A model generated the notes under the pieces. The model searched no databases and had not been told where the DNA came from. It was given only the letters and a program-made list of their open reading frames with translations. The translations under genes were made by a program, and so were the position numbers. 64,000 bases of DNA from positions 248,001-312,000 of the forward strand of contig NZ_JACZCQ010000006.1 of NCBI RefSeq assembly GCF_014904705.1, in the 5' to 3' direction. The stretch is from Nisaea sediminum. GTDB taxonomy: Bacteria; Pseudomonadota; Alphaproteobacteria; Thalassobaculales; Thalassobaculaceae. Of this stretch, positions 15,472 to 23,108 are shown piece after piece; position 1 is the first letter of the stretch; every line of letters starts with the position of its first letter.

Positions 15472-16542
15472 TCAGCTTTCGCCGAACAGAAATCCTAGCA
15501 AAGCGAATCGTCTGCCTTTTCGCATGTGCAGAACCTCATGGAGCAGTGAACAGGAGAACACGATCGCGGCCCCTGCGGGAGGTTTATAGGACTGCTTGCT
15601 GAATTCCGGAAACCAGATTTCACCACCTTCGTACTCATCCGAGTTTAGATTGATGGTCACCGCGAAACGGCGATAAGCAGACATCGCGCTAGAATTGTCG
15701 CGATGTCCGTGCGCGCGCCCGCCACGCTCGCCCTGATAGCAGGCGATCCTGTAACGCTCATGGCGCGTTACCTTGTAGTGGAAGGACTTCTGGATCTCCG
15801 GCAAGAGACGCTTTGCGATCCGCTCGTCGATATAAGCCTGGGTCTCGGGATTGATAACCCAATGGTCAATACGGTCTTCGCGACCGTAGTCCGGGATCCG
15901 CATCTTGCAGTCGGTGGTCCGGTTCTGGAGCTTGTGGTGTCCGGGTTCGACAAACTCCTGACCCTGCATCGCATAGACGCTCATCAAATGCCTGCAATCG
16001 CCGGGGCTGAAGACGTCCGGCATCAGAAGCACAGGTGGATGCATCCGGTATGGCTGAGCGGCACGCAGCGCCGACTGCGCCTCCAGCTCTTCCAGAACCG
16101 TCTTCGTATGGTCTGGCCATTCCGCTTCGAGCACACGGAGAATATGGCGGTTCGGCGCAACCAAGACTGTGGTTGGCGCCGTGCTGATCGCCCGCCCGAA
16201 GAGAGCCTGCTGACCAAATGCCGAGAATGCCTTGCCTTCGATGTCCTGCAGGACGGCGCCCGTATCCACGTCTGCCGGAAGCTCCGGCCACTTCTTGCCG
16301 GCAGCCACGAAATAGGCGCGCGCGCCATATCCGGCCAACTGATCGCGAGCGGAAACGAATGCCGTCACTGCGGCTAAATTGGCGGCAGCGTTGTGGCCGA
16401 GAAAAACGAAAATGTTGAAGTCGCCGGCGACTTCGTCGGCGGCGAGGTTAAACTCGCCTCCGGCCTTATTGCGCAATGCGATCGGAGGTGCGATGTCGCC
16501 CTGCTCCACCGCCCGGACCATGGCGGCTGGTGCTGGCGCCAT
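15472..16542 (-). CDS. Peroxiredoxin-like domain fused to a prolyl-4-hydroxylase-type 2OG-Fe(II) oxygenase
   Basis: A 356-residue fusion. Residues about 12-160 follow an AhpC/TSA (thioredoxin-fold) layout: GDIAPPIALRNKAGGEFNL, then FNIFVFLGHNAAANLAAV where peroxiredoxins carry their peroxidatic Cys; no Cys is present there, so peroxidase activity is unlikely. Residues about 165-356 are a P4Hc 2-oxoglutarate/Fe(II) dioxygenase with the HxD pair in HGHRDN and the distal His and 2OG-binding Arg in HEVLHMRKGRRF. GGAGGA eight bases before ATG supports the start. It is followed by the GT2 gene after 35 bases. The substrate, presumably a protein or peptide, is unknown. Confidence 0.85.
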   Translation of the reverse strand: MAPAPAAMVRAVEQGDIAPPIALRNKAGGEFNLAADEVAGDFNIFVFLGHNAAANLAAVTAFVSARDQLAGYGARAYFVAAGKKWPELPADVDTGAVLQDIEGKAFSAFGQQALFGRAISTAPTTVLVAPNRHILRVLEAEWPDHTKTVLEELEAQSALRAAQPYRMHPPVLLMPDVFSPGDCRHLMSVYAMQGQEFVEPGHHKLQNRTTDCKMRIPDYGREDRIDHWVINPETQAYIDERIAKRLLPEIQKSFHYKVTRHERYRIACYQGERGGRAHGHRDNSSAMSAYRRFAVTINLNSDEYEGGEIWFPEFSKQSYKPPAGAAIVFSCSLLHEVLHMRKGRRFALLGFLFGES

Positions 16543-16717
16543 ATCCTGTCTCCTCCGTTCCAGTTACACCATTGAGTGTGCAAATTCGGGAGCGGAAAGC
16601 AAGGGTCGTCGTGACATGTTTCTCAAGGCGCCGGGGACATCTGAAAGCGATGTCCTTGGCCGACTGATTCCGACGAATGGATAACCGGCCATCCGGATAT
16701 CTTCGAATGAGATCGGA

Positions 16718-17080
16718 CTAAGCCGGCCTCGGAGGCCGGATCGGAAAGCGGATCTCGAACTCGGCACCGTTTCCCGGTTCGCTGCGGCACTGGAGCGTTC
16801 CCTCCAACACCTTCACGACAAGATTGAACACAGTATGCATTCCGAGCCCGCTTCCGCCTTGCCCAAGGCGGGATTCGGAAACCTTGAGACGCTGAAATTC
16901 GCTCCCGATGTCTCTTGCCCTGGACCGGAGAAGCATCATCGCAAGCGACGCGGCACCGAGAAAACCGAGTGTGATGGCGGAGGTGGACGAGGCGCACGAA
17001 ACAAGCCCGCTCCACTCGGCGCATATCACCGCCGCCACGGCCAGATTGAACCCGAAGGCTGCGATCACGAATTTCGACAT
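16718..17080 (-). pseudogene. Internally deleted histidine kinase relic
   Basis: A 120-codon open frame. The first half has two hydrophobic helices (IAAFGFNLAVAAVI, AITLGFLGAASLAMMLL) and a linker RARDIGSEFQRLKVSESRL. The second half, GQGGSGLGMHTVFNLVVKV to EFEIRFPI, is the C-terminal G2-box end of a kinase ATPase domain and closely matches the end of the 853-residue kinase at 11868 (GQGGSGLGMHILFNLVTQI). All PAS, dimerisation, N-box and G1-box sequence is missing, yet the frame is kept, which points to an in-frame internal deletion of a duplicated kinase gene. It cannot bind ATP or autophosphorylate. The ATG at 17080 is preferred to a TTG at 17155. Confidence 0.75.
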
Positions 17081-17243
17081 CTGCTCAGCCAATAGATCAC
17101 TCCTTGGCCTGCAAAACATTGAAACGAAAGCTCGATCTGCTACCAGATCGTTCAAAATCTGAGTACTTTTTTAAGTCTTTTCCAATTTATGGCCGTTTTT
17201 GCGGGTCGCCTTCCCGGCATGGTAATTTTTCACATCGGAAACG

Positions 17244-17270
17244 AAAACGGGCCCGCCAGAAGCGGACCCG
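17244..17270 (-). terminator. Rho-independent terminator of sodB
   Basis: Reading leftward after the sodB stop, CGGGTCCGC and GCGGGCCCG (17262-17270 and 17248-17256) form a 9-bp stem with one T-G wobble and a 5-base loop, followed by TTTT (17244-17247) and CGTTT. It starts 28 bases beyond the stop codon. Confidence 0.8.
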
Positions 17271-17297
17271 CGCCGAAACATTCTTGTGCAGAAAAGC

Positions 17298-17900
17298 TTA
17301 GCTGGCTTTTTCGAACAGCTCGCCGACATAGTCCCAGTTGACCATGTTCTCGATGAACGCCTTCACATAGTCCGGACGGCGGTTGCGGTAATCGATGTAG
17401 TAGGAATGCTCCCAGACGTCGCAGCCGAGCAGCGCGGTCTCGCCATAGGCCATCGGGCTCTCGCCGTTCGGCGTCTTGGTGACTTTCAGCTTTCCGTCGC
17501 TGCCCATCGCAAGCCAGCACCAGCCGGAGCCGAACTGGGTGACGCCGGCATCGATGAAGGCGGCCTTGAAGGCATCGACGGAACCGAGATCCTCGACGAT
17601 CTTCTTTTCCAGCGCGCCCGGAATGGCGCCGCCGCCGTTCTTCTTCATCATCTGCCAGAACTGGACATGGTTCCAATGCTGGCTGGCGTTGTTGAACAGG
17701 CCGGCCATCTTTTCCTTGTAGGCGGTCTGCACGATCTCCTCGACGGACTTGCCTTCGAGACCAGTGCCTTCGAGCAGCTTGTTGCCGTTGGTCACATAAG
17801 CCTGATGGTGCTTGTCGTGGTGAAACTCGAGGGTTTCCTTCGACATGTACGGCTGGAGCGCTTCGTAATCGTAGGGAAGGGCAGGCAGTTCGAGGGCCAT
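17298..17900 (-). CDS. sodB: Superoxide dismutase [Fe]
   Basis: A 200-residue iron/manganese superoxide dismutase, converting superoxide to oxygen and hydrogen peroxide in the cytosol. Metal ligands are in LEFHHDKHHQAY (first His), NNASQHWNHVQFW (second His) and DVWEHSYYIDYRNRRPDY (Asp and third His). The Gln in NASQHW is the position characteristic of Fe-type enzymes. The ATG at 17900 has AGGAG six bases upstream and yields the canonical MALELPALPYDYEAL start; longer frames have no support. A terminator follows at 17244-17270. It is monocistronic and divergent from the phosphodiesterase gene. Confidence 0.97.
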   Translation of the reverse strand: MALELPALPYDYEALQPYMSKETLEFHHDKHHQAYVTNGNKLLEGTGLEGKSVEEIVQTAYKEKMAGLFNNASQHWNHVQFWQMMKKNGGGAIPGALEKKIVEDLGSVDAFKAAFIDAGVTQFGSGWCWLAMGSDGKLKVTKTPNGESPMAYGETALLGCDVWEHSYYIDYRNRRPDYVKAFIENMVNWDYVGELFEKAS

Positions 17901-18017
17901 TTCGGTCTCCTGTCTTTTCGAATGTGATCTCGCCGGAAGCCGGCTGCGCAAAGGTGATGCTAGTAAAACGTTTCCAATGTGCGCCAGTTCCCCCGTCAAG
18001 GTGACTTAATTCACATT

Positions 18018-18056
18018 CGCCGAATTGCAAAGGGAAACAAACTGGACAATTCGGCG
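18018..18056. promoter_or_regulatory. 10-bp inverted repeat in the sodB/phosphodiesterase intergenic region
   Basis: CGCCGAATTG (18018-18027) and CAATTCGGCG (18047-18056) are exact inverted repeats 19 bases apart, 44 bases before the phosphodiesterase start. The two arms are about two and a half helical turns apart centre to centre, compatible with a regulator dimer or an mRNA hairpin. No known consensus is matched. Confidence 0.45.
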
Positions 18057-18099
18057 ACGGACCCGTGCAATAGGGTCAAAGATTGGGGGAGTGCCGGGC

Positions 18100-18891
18100 A
18101 TGTTGATCGCCGAGATCACGGATACCCACCTGATGGATGGCGGGCTCCCGGCCTATGGGTCCATCGACACCAGATCGTTCCTGGAAGCGGCCGTCGACAA
18201 GCTGGCATCCCTCACGCCCCGCCCCGATGCCCTGCTCGTCGCCGGCGACGTCTCCGAGGACGGAACGGTCGGCTCCTACCGGATCTTTCGCGAGAGCGTC
18301 GGCCGCCTCGGGATTCCGGTCTATGTGGTCCCCGGAAATCACGACGCCCGGGAGAACATGCGATCCGCCTTCTCCCCGGACGGCTACATGCCGGCCGAGG
18401 GGCATCTCGACTATGTCGCCGAAATCGGACCGCTGACCCTGATCGCACTCGACACCCTGGTCGAAGGCGAAGTGCATGGAGAGATCGCCCCGGACCGGCG
18501 GGACTGGTTCGAGGCCGCCCTCCATGCAGTACGGGATCGTCCGGCGATCGTCATGCTGCATCATCCGCCCTTCGCGACCGGCGCGAAGATGGACGAGATC
18601 GGCTGCCGCGACGGCGATGCCCTCGCGGCGGTAATCCGCCGGTTCGATAATGTGGAAATCGTGCTCGCGGGTCATTTTCACCGCTCCGTACACCGTCGCT
18701 GGGCGGGCACCGCGGCCAACATCTGCTCCTCGACGGCGCACCAGATGGGCCTCGACTTAAACCATGAGCCCGGCTTCAGGGTCTTCATGGAACCGCCGCA
18801 GCTCCAGCTTCTGCACTGGCGCGCCGAGACCGGGCTCGCGGTCCATCAGGTTCCCATTGGCGACTTCGAGTGCGTGCACGAAAGCGGATAG
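18100..18891 (+). CDS. Calcineurin-like metallophosphoesterase (CpdA/3',5'-cAMP phosphodiesterase type)
   Basis: A 263-residue cytosolic phosphoesterase. All five metal-site motifs of the class III cyclic nucleotide phosphodiesterase/CpdA family are present: ITDTHL (D-x-H), VAGDVSEDG, PGNHDARE, MLHHPPF and LAGHFHRSVH. A purine-rich GGGGGAG site lies nine bases before the ATG at 18100, which is preferred to the start 75 bases upstream. It most likely hydrolyses cAMP or a related phosphodiester, but this family also contains enzymes for other substrates. It is divergent from sodB with an inverted repeat between them. Confidence 0.88.
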   Translation: MLIAEITDTHLMDGGLPAYGSIDTRSFLEAAVDKLASLTPRPDALLVAGDVSEDGTVGSYRIFRESVGRLGIPVYVVPGNHDARENMRSAFSPDGYMPAEGHLDYVAEIGPLTLIALDTLVEGEVHGEIAPDRRDWFEAALHAVRDRPAIVMLHHPPFATGAKMDEIGCRDGDALAAVIRRFDNVEIVLAGHFHRSVHRRWAGTAANICSSTAHQMGLDLNHEPGFRVFMEPPQLQLLHWRAETGLAVHQVPIGDFECVHESG

Positions 18892-18987
18892 ACGGGCGCG
18901 CAACCGGGAGATGACATCGGCCGTGTTCGATGCTATTGGACAGAAATCGCAGAACAAACGGCGTAGTCATGACTCCCCTGGTCCAAC

Positions 18988-19056
18988 ATGACAAAAAACG
19001 TGGCCCTGTTCATGCCCTGCAAATGCGTTTGCAGGGCTGACCACAGAGACGCGTAA
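18988..19056 (+). CDS. Possible 22-residue Cys-rich leader peptide
   Basis: An ATG-to-TAA frame of 22 codons (start MTKNVALFMPCKCVC, three Cys within five residues) ends 152 bases before the ABC-F start. A perfect 10-bp stem-loop (19014-19037) covers its middle codons. ABC-F genes are commonly controlled by short leader frames in which stalled ribosomes change RNA folding, hence the entry. There is no clear ribosome site, so it may be chance. Confidence 0.25.
   Translation: MTKNVALFMPCKCVCRADHRDA
19014..19037 (+). promoter_or_regulatory. Perfect 10-bp stem-loop in the ABC-F leader
   Basis: GCCCTGCAAA (19014-19023) and TTTGCAGGGC (19028-19037) pair exactly around a TGCG loop. No T-run follows, so it is not a classic terminator. 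It lies in the gap before the ABC-F gene and within a short Cys-rich open frame, suggesting a leader RNA element. Confidence 0.45.
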
Positions 19057-19208
19057 AGAGCACCCTCTTCTTGGTCTGCCCTTGAGAGCGGTAACGGTGG
19101 ATTCTCAATCCTGCCGGACCGTGTTCTGCAGATTTACCGGATTTGATGGCATGGCCGCTTCGAGCGGCATCCCGCGCCATCCCCGTCCGGCGGACCGGAA
19201 GACTTCCA

Positions 19209-20744
19209 ATGACCCTTGTTACTTTGCGCGGCCTCGGCTTCTCCTATGGCGAGCCGCTGTTCAGCAACCTCGACTTCACTCTCTCGAAAGGCGACCGGGT
19301 CGGTGTCGTCGCCGCGAACGGACGCGGCAAGTCCACGCTGCTCCGCTGTATCGCCGACACCGCCGAGCCTACGTCCGGCGATGTCCTGCTCGCACGCGGA
19401 CTGACGATCGGCTGCGTTGAACAGCACCTGCCCTCCTCCCTTGCAGAACTGACATTCCGTCAGGCGGTTCTGGACGCGATGAACGCGGCCGACGCGGAAA
19501 GCGAGTCCTGGCGGGTGGACGTCCTGCTGGAAACGCTCGAAGTCCCGGAGCCGTTTCGCGACCGGAAACTGTCCGAACTGAGCGGAGGCTGGCAACGGCT
19601 GGTCTTGCTGGCGCGCGCGGCAGTGAACGATCCGGATGTTCTGCTACTGGACGAGCCGACAAACCATCTCGACCTGGCCCGGATCGATCGACTGGAAACC
19701 TGGCTCAACGCCCTCCCGCGCGACACCGCTCTTCTTGTCAGCAGCCACGATCGCGCCTTCCTCGATACGGTGACGAACAGAACCCTCTTCATCCGGCCGG
19801 ATCGTTCGGAATCCTTTTCCCTGTCGTACAGCCAGGCGAAAGCGGCCTTGGACGACATGGACCAGTTCGAAGAGAAGCGTTTTCAGGAAGATCTGAAGAC
19901 CGCCCGTAAGCTGCGCCATCAGGCCGCGAAGCTGAAGAACATAGGCATCAATTCCGGAAGCGATCTTCTGCTGACGAAGACCAGGCAGCTTAAGCAGAGA
20001 GCCGAGGATCTGGAAGAAGCGGCGCGCCCGGCGCATCGCGAGCGGTCGGCCGGACGCATCCGGCTTGGCAACCGGGGAAGCCATGCCTCCGTGCTCCTGA
20101 CCCTCGACGGTCTGGAAATTGTGGCACCCGATGGCAATCCGCTCTTCACGACGGGACTCCTGCGTGTGCACAGGGGCGACAGGATTGCGCTCATGGGTCC
20201 GAACGGATGCGGGAAATCCCAGTTCCTGTCGCGCGTCCAGAAGGCCTTGTCGGACCCCGAAACGATCTTCCCCGGCATCAAGGCCACGCCGTCGCTCGCG
20301 CTCGGCTACCTCGATCAGGCCCTGGTCGGCATTCCGGACGCGACCAGCCCGCATTCAATCATCTGCGACCACTTCGATATCGGCGACCAGCGCGCACGGA
20401 GCCTGCTGGCAGGCGCGGGCATAGCCATCGACCGCCAGTCGGGTCCGTCAGGGCGCCTCTCCGGCGGACAGAAGGCCCGGCTCGCGATGCTCGTCCTGCA
20501 CCTGTCGTTCCCGAATTTCTACCTGCTCGACGAGCCTACGAACCATCTCGACATCGAGGGACAGCTCGCCCTCGAGAGCGAGCTCAAGGTTCATGAGGCC
20601 ACCAGCCTGTTCGTCTCGCACGACAGGACCTTCATCCGATCGGTCGCAACGCGGTTCTGGCGGGTCGATAACGGCAGGCTGCGGGAATGCGAAGACTCCG
20701 AGAGCTTCTTCGAGGCGGCGATCGAGGACGGGGGCGGTGCGTGA
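19209..20744 (+). CDS. ABC-F family ATPase
   Basis: A 511-residue soluble protein with two ATP-binding cassettes and no membrane domain, the ABC-F layout of ribosome-associated translation or antibiotic-protection factors. Cassette 1 has Walker A AANGRGKST, signature LSGGWQRL and Walker B VLLLDEPTNHLDL. Cassette 2 has GPNGCGKSQ, LSGGQKARLAML and YLLDEPTNHLDI. The inter-cassette linker (about 215-300) is helical and charged (EEKRFQEDLKTARKLRHQAAKLK), as expected for the P-site tRNA interaction motif. The ATG at 19209 starts the first cassette. Whether it is a housekeeping factor or a resistance protein cannot be told from sequence. Confidence 0.9.
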   Translation: MTLVTLRGLGFSYGEPLFSNLDFTLSKGDRVGVVAANGRGKSTLLRCIADTAEPTSGDVLLARGLTIGCVEQHLPSSLAELTFRQAVLDAMNAADAESESWRVDVLLETLEVPEPFRDRKLSELSGGWQRLVLLARAAVNDPDVLLLDEPTNHLDLARIDRLETWLNALPRDTALLVSSHDRAFLDTVTNRTLFIRPDRSESFSLSYSQAKAALDDMDQFEEKRFQEDLKTARKLRHQAAKLKNIGINSGSDLLLTKTRQLKQRAEDLEEAARPAHRERSAGRIRLGNRGSHASVLLTLDGLEIVAPDGNPLFTTGLLRVHRGDRIALMGPNGCGKSQFLSRVQKALSDPETIFPGIKATPSLALGYLDQALVGIPDATSPHSIICDHFDIGDQRARSLLAGAGIAIDRQSGPSGRLSGGQKARLAMLVLHLSFPNFYLLDEPTNHLDIEGQLALESELKVHEATSLFVSHDRTFIRSVATRFWRVDNGRLRECEDSESFFEAAIEDGGGA

Positions 20745-20776
20745 TACCGGGCAACTTCCAACCCGTGATTGCCGCC

Positions 20777-20804
20777 GGCGCCGGAGCGTGTAAACTCCGG
20801 CGCC
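20777..20804 (+). promoter_or_regulatory. Stem-loop abutting the nudC start codon
   Basis: GGCGCCGGAG (20777-20786) and CTCCGGCGCC (20795-20804) form a perfect 10-bp stem with an 8-base loop CGTGTAAA. The stem ends exactly one base before the ATG at 20805, and its first strand contains the purine-rich GGAG. If the RNA folds, the ribosome site and start region are sequestered. No T-run follows, so it is not a clear terminator for the ABC-F gene. Confidence 0.6.
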
Positions 20805-21761
20805 ATGACATCCGGATATCCCCTAGATCTCACCCGCCGCAAGCCGAACATCTACGGTTTCAGCGGGCTCGACCGCAGCGCCCATCTCCGCGAGGAGGAG
20901 GGCTGGCTGGAGCGGCTTGTCGGCGACGAAACCACCCGGCTGGTACCGGTCTGGCGCAGCCGCTCGCTGGTGCTCGGCGCTGACAGCGAAACCCCGTCGG
21001 CGGCGCTGCTGAACGCCCGGGAGTTCGCCGCCCTCGTCGAACGTTCCGAGACCGTTATCTTCCTCGGCAATCGCGGTGCGGAAGCGCATGTCGCGGTCGA
21101 TCTCTCCCATCTTGAGGAGGAGGAGGCGGCCGGGCTCATCGGTGAGGCCGGACAATTTCTCGACCTGCGCCAGGTCGGCCCGGTGCTGGAGCGCTTCGAG
21201 GGCTCGGTGCTCGCCTATGCGCGCGGCCTGATGCACTGGCACCAGCGGCACCGCTATTGCGGCGTCTGCGGCGCCTCGACCCGTATTTCGAAAGGCGGGC
21301 ACCAGCGCAATTGCAGCAACGAAAGCTGCCGCGCGCCGGCATTCCCGCGCACCGACCCGGCGGTCATCATGCTGGTTCACGACGCGGCGGGCGAAAAGGC
21401 CCTGCTCGGACGCCAGGCGGTCTGGCCGGAGGGGCGCTACTCAACCCTCGCCGGCTTCGTCGAGCCGGGCGAGACGCTGGAGGAGGCGGTCGCACGCGAG
21501 GTCTACGAGGAGACCGGCGTCGAGGTCCGCGACGTGCGCTACCATTCCTCCCAGCCCTGGCCGTTCCCCGCCTCGATCATGCTCGGCTTCCATGCCGAGG
21601 CAAAGACGACGGAGATCTTCCGTCGCGACGACGAGCTCGAGGACGCGCAATGGTTCAGCCGCGAGGAGCTACTGAATTTCGGGGCACTCGGAAAAGGCCT
21701 GCCGAGCAAGGACTCCATTGCCCGGCGGCTGATCGAGGATTGGCTCGCAGGCGAGGTCTGA
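20805..21761 (+). CDS. nudC: NAD+ diphosphatase / NADH pyrophosphatase NudC
   Basis: A 318-residue NudC-type Nudix hydrolase. NudC cleaves NAD(H) to NMN(H) and AMP and removes NAD caps from RNA. An N-terminal domain is followed by a zinc ribbon with Cys pairs in YCGVCGAS and NCSNESCRA (about residues 156-180), then the Nudix box GFVEPGETLEEAVAREVYEE (starting near residue 222) and the NudC-specific SQPWPFPASIM motif. The ATG at 20805 is used since the alternative upstream codon is TTG inside a stem-loop. That perfect hairpin (20777-20804) touches the start codon and may control translation. It follows the ABC-F gene in the same direction. Confidence 0.95.
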   Translation: MTSGYPLDLTRRKPNIYGFSGLDRSAHLREEEGWLERLVGDETTRLVPVWRSRSLVLGADSETPSAALLNAREFAALVERSETVIFLGNRGAEAHVAVDLSHLEEEEAAGLIGEAGQFLDLRQVGPVLERFEGSVLAYARGLMHWHQRHRYCGVCGASTRISKGGHQRNCSNESCRAPAFPRTDPAVIMLVHDAAGEKALLGRQAVWPEGRYSTLAGFVEPGETLEEAVAREVYEETGVEVRDVRYHSSQPWPFPASIMLGFHAEAKTTEIFRRDDELEDAQWFSREELLNFGALGKGLPSKDSIARRLIEDWLAGEV

Positions 21762-21768
21762 GCGGGCG

Positions 21769-22077
21769 CTAGTCCGTCGCCGGCTCGCCTTCCGCCAGTT
21801 CGTCCATCTGCACGGCGAGATCGATATCGAGCCTCGTCAGACCGCCCGCATCGTGCGTGCTCAGCGTCACGTCGATCCGATTGTAGACGTTGAACCATTC
21901 CGGATGGTGGTCCATCTCCTCGGCGATCTCCGCGACCTTCGTCATGAAGGCGAAGGCTTGCGCGAAATCGCCGAAGCGGTAGCTGCGTGAAATCGCGTCA
22001 CGGCCCTGGACCGGACTCCAGTCCGGCAATCCCGCGAGGGCCTGATCCCGTTCCGCCCCGGCCAGCTTCTTGACCAT
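21769..22077 (-). CDS. phhB: Pterin-4a-carbinolamine dehydratase
   Basis: A 102-residue protein of the PCD/DCoH family, which dehydrates 4a-hydroxytetrahydropterin during aromatic amino acid hydroxylation. The active-site pattern is present: [19 protein letters not shown] (His-His-Pro and the Trp), and a later [14 protein letters not shown]. The ATG at 22077 has GAGAGGGAAG upstream and is preferred to the TTG at 22095. It is convergent with nudC with a seven-base gap. No aromatic hydroxylase gene is near, as is common in alphaproteobacteria. Confidence 0.93.
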   Translation of the reverse strand: MVKKLAGAERDQALAGLPDWSPVQGRDAISRSYRFGDFAQAFAFMTKVAEIAEEMDHHPEWFNVYNRIDVTLSTHDAGGLTRLDIDLAVQMDELAEGEPATD

Positions 22078-22146
22078 GTCGGCTTCCCTCTCCAACGTTC
22101 GGTGTCCATGCTAGCGCAAAACCCGCGCGCCGTTTATAGCCTTGGC

Positions 22147-22545
22147 ATGACCCGGATGATCGAACCGCCAACCCTCGACGATATCGAACGCCTCGCACGC
22201 GAGGCCTTCGCGACGATTCCGGACGAATTGCGCGCGCAAACCGGGGGCGTGACCTTTCTGGTGACCGACTTCGCCGAAGAGGACGTGCTGGACCAGTTCG
22301 AGGCCGAAAGTCCGTTCGATATCCTCGGCCTCTATGCCGGCATCCCGTTCGGCGAGGCGGAGAGCATGGCGAGCCCGTCGGACCTCAACCGCATCTTCCT
22401 CTACCGCCGCCCGATCCTCGATTACTGGTGCGAGAGCGGCGAGGACCTGCAAAGCATTGTCCGCCATGTGCTGATCCATGAGATCGGCCATCATTTCGGC
22501 TTCTCCGACGACGACATGGAAGCGATCGAGGCCGCCGCCGACTGA
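22147..22545 (+). CDS. Small zincin-type metallopeptidase (DUF1025/COG3824 family)
   Basis: A 132-residue protein with the metal-binding helix HVLIHEIGHHFGFSDDDME near the C-terminus (HExxHxxG followed by Asp) and the family pattern DILGLYAGIPF and RIFLYRRPILD. These acidic small metallopeptidases are widespread in proteobacteria and poorly characterised. There is no signal peptide, so it is cytosolic. It is divergent from the pterin dehydratase gene, whose start is 69 bases away. A nine-base later ATG is an alternative start. Confidence 0.85.
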   Translation: MTRMIEPPTLDDIERLAREAFATIPDELRAQTGGVTFLVTDFAEEDVLDQFEAESPFDILGLYAGIPFGEAESMASPSDLNRIFLYRRPILDYWCESGEDLQSIVRHVLIHEIGHHFGFSDDDMEAIEAAAD

Positions 22546-22595
22546 CCCTCCGCCGCCTTGCCCCGGCGCGGATTGTCGCAGGTGCGCAAGGCTTC

Positions 22596-22634
22596 TTGAG
22601 TTGCACAATTAAAGATGCATATTAAATTCATCTT
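22596..22634 (+). promoter_or_regulatory. Promoter of the truncated haemoglobin operon overlapped by an NsrR-like site
   Basis: A 23-base near-palindrome, AAGATGCATAT-T-AAATTCATCTT (22612-22634), has the 11-1-11 layout and the AAGATG...CATCTT ends of the NsrR consensus. A -35-like TTGAGT (22596-22601) and -10-like TATTAA (22620-22625) are 18 bases apart, so the site covers the -10. The operon itself encodes an NsrR-like regulator, consistent with autoregulated repression lifted by nitric oxide. Confidence 0.8.
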
Positions 22635-22652
22635 TATAGAGGGAGACCTCCA

Positions 22653-23108
22653 ATGAGCATCGAACCGATCCGCAGCGCGCCCGAACGCCGGGCGGAAATC
22701 CAGGCTCAGGCCGCCGCGCTCGGGATAGATGAGAGTTATATCGACCGTCTCGTCGAGGCGTTCTACCGGAAGGTCCGGCAGGACGGGATGCTCGGCCCGG
22801 TCTTCGCCCGCCGGATTTCGGACTGGGGACCGCACCTCACACGGATGAAGGCCTTCTGGAGCTCAGTGGCCCTCAACAGCGGGCAATATTCCGGCAAGCC
22901 GGTCCCGGCGCACCTCGCGCTGAAGGAGGTTCGTCCCGCGCATTTCGAGCGCTGGCTCGCACTCTTCCAGGAAACACTGGAAGAGACCGCCCCCACCCCC
23001 GGCGCGGTCTTCCATTTCATGGAGCGGGCGCAGCGTATCGCCACCAGCCTGCAGCTCGCCATGTTCGGCCTGCCCGAACTGCAGATCCCGAAAGGAGAGG
23101 ACAAATGA
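22653..23108 (+). CDS. Group III truncated haemoglobin
   Basis: A 151-residue trHbIII (2/2-fold globin). Family motifs are FYRKVRQDGMLGPVFARRI, WGPHLTRMKAFWSSVALNSG (Trp69) and the proximal haem His97 in RPAHFERWLALFQETL with Trp101. Group III truncated globins are proposed to handle nitric oxide or act as haem-based redox proteins; their reaction is not settled. GGGAG lies eight bases before the ATG. It is first in an operon with two tiny membrane proteins and an NsrR-like regulator, and its promoter carries an NsrR-type palindrome, which ties this globin to nitrosative stress. Confidence 0.93.
   Translation: MSIEPIRSAPERRAEIQAQAAALGIDESYIDRLVEAFYRKVRQDGMLGPVFARRISDWGPHLTRMKAFWSSVALNSGQYSGKPVPAHLALKEVRPAHFERWLALFQETLEETAPTPGAVFHFMERAQRIATSLQLAMFGLPELQIPKGEDK

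Larger units (their letters stand above)
18892..19208. other. 317-base intergenic region upstream of the ABC-F gene
   Basis: No long reading frame. It holds a 22-codon Cys-rich open frame (18988-19056), a 10-bp perfect stem-loop inside that frame (19014-19037) and smaller dyads (GCCGC-TTCGA-GCGGC near 19154 and TCCGG-CGGA-CCGGA near 19186) close to the ABC-F start. The layout resembles a regulated mRNA leader, but no known riboswitch is recognised. Confidence 0.4.
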
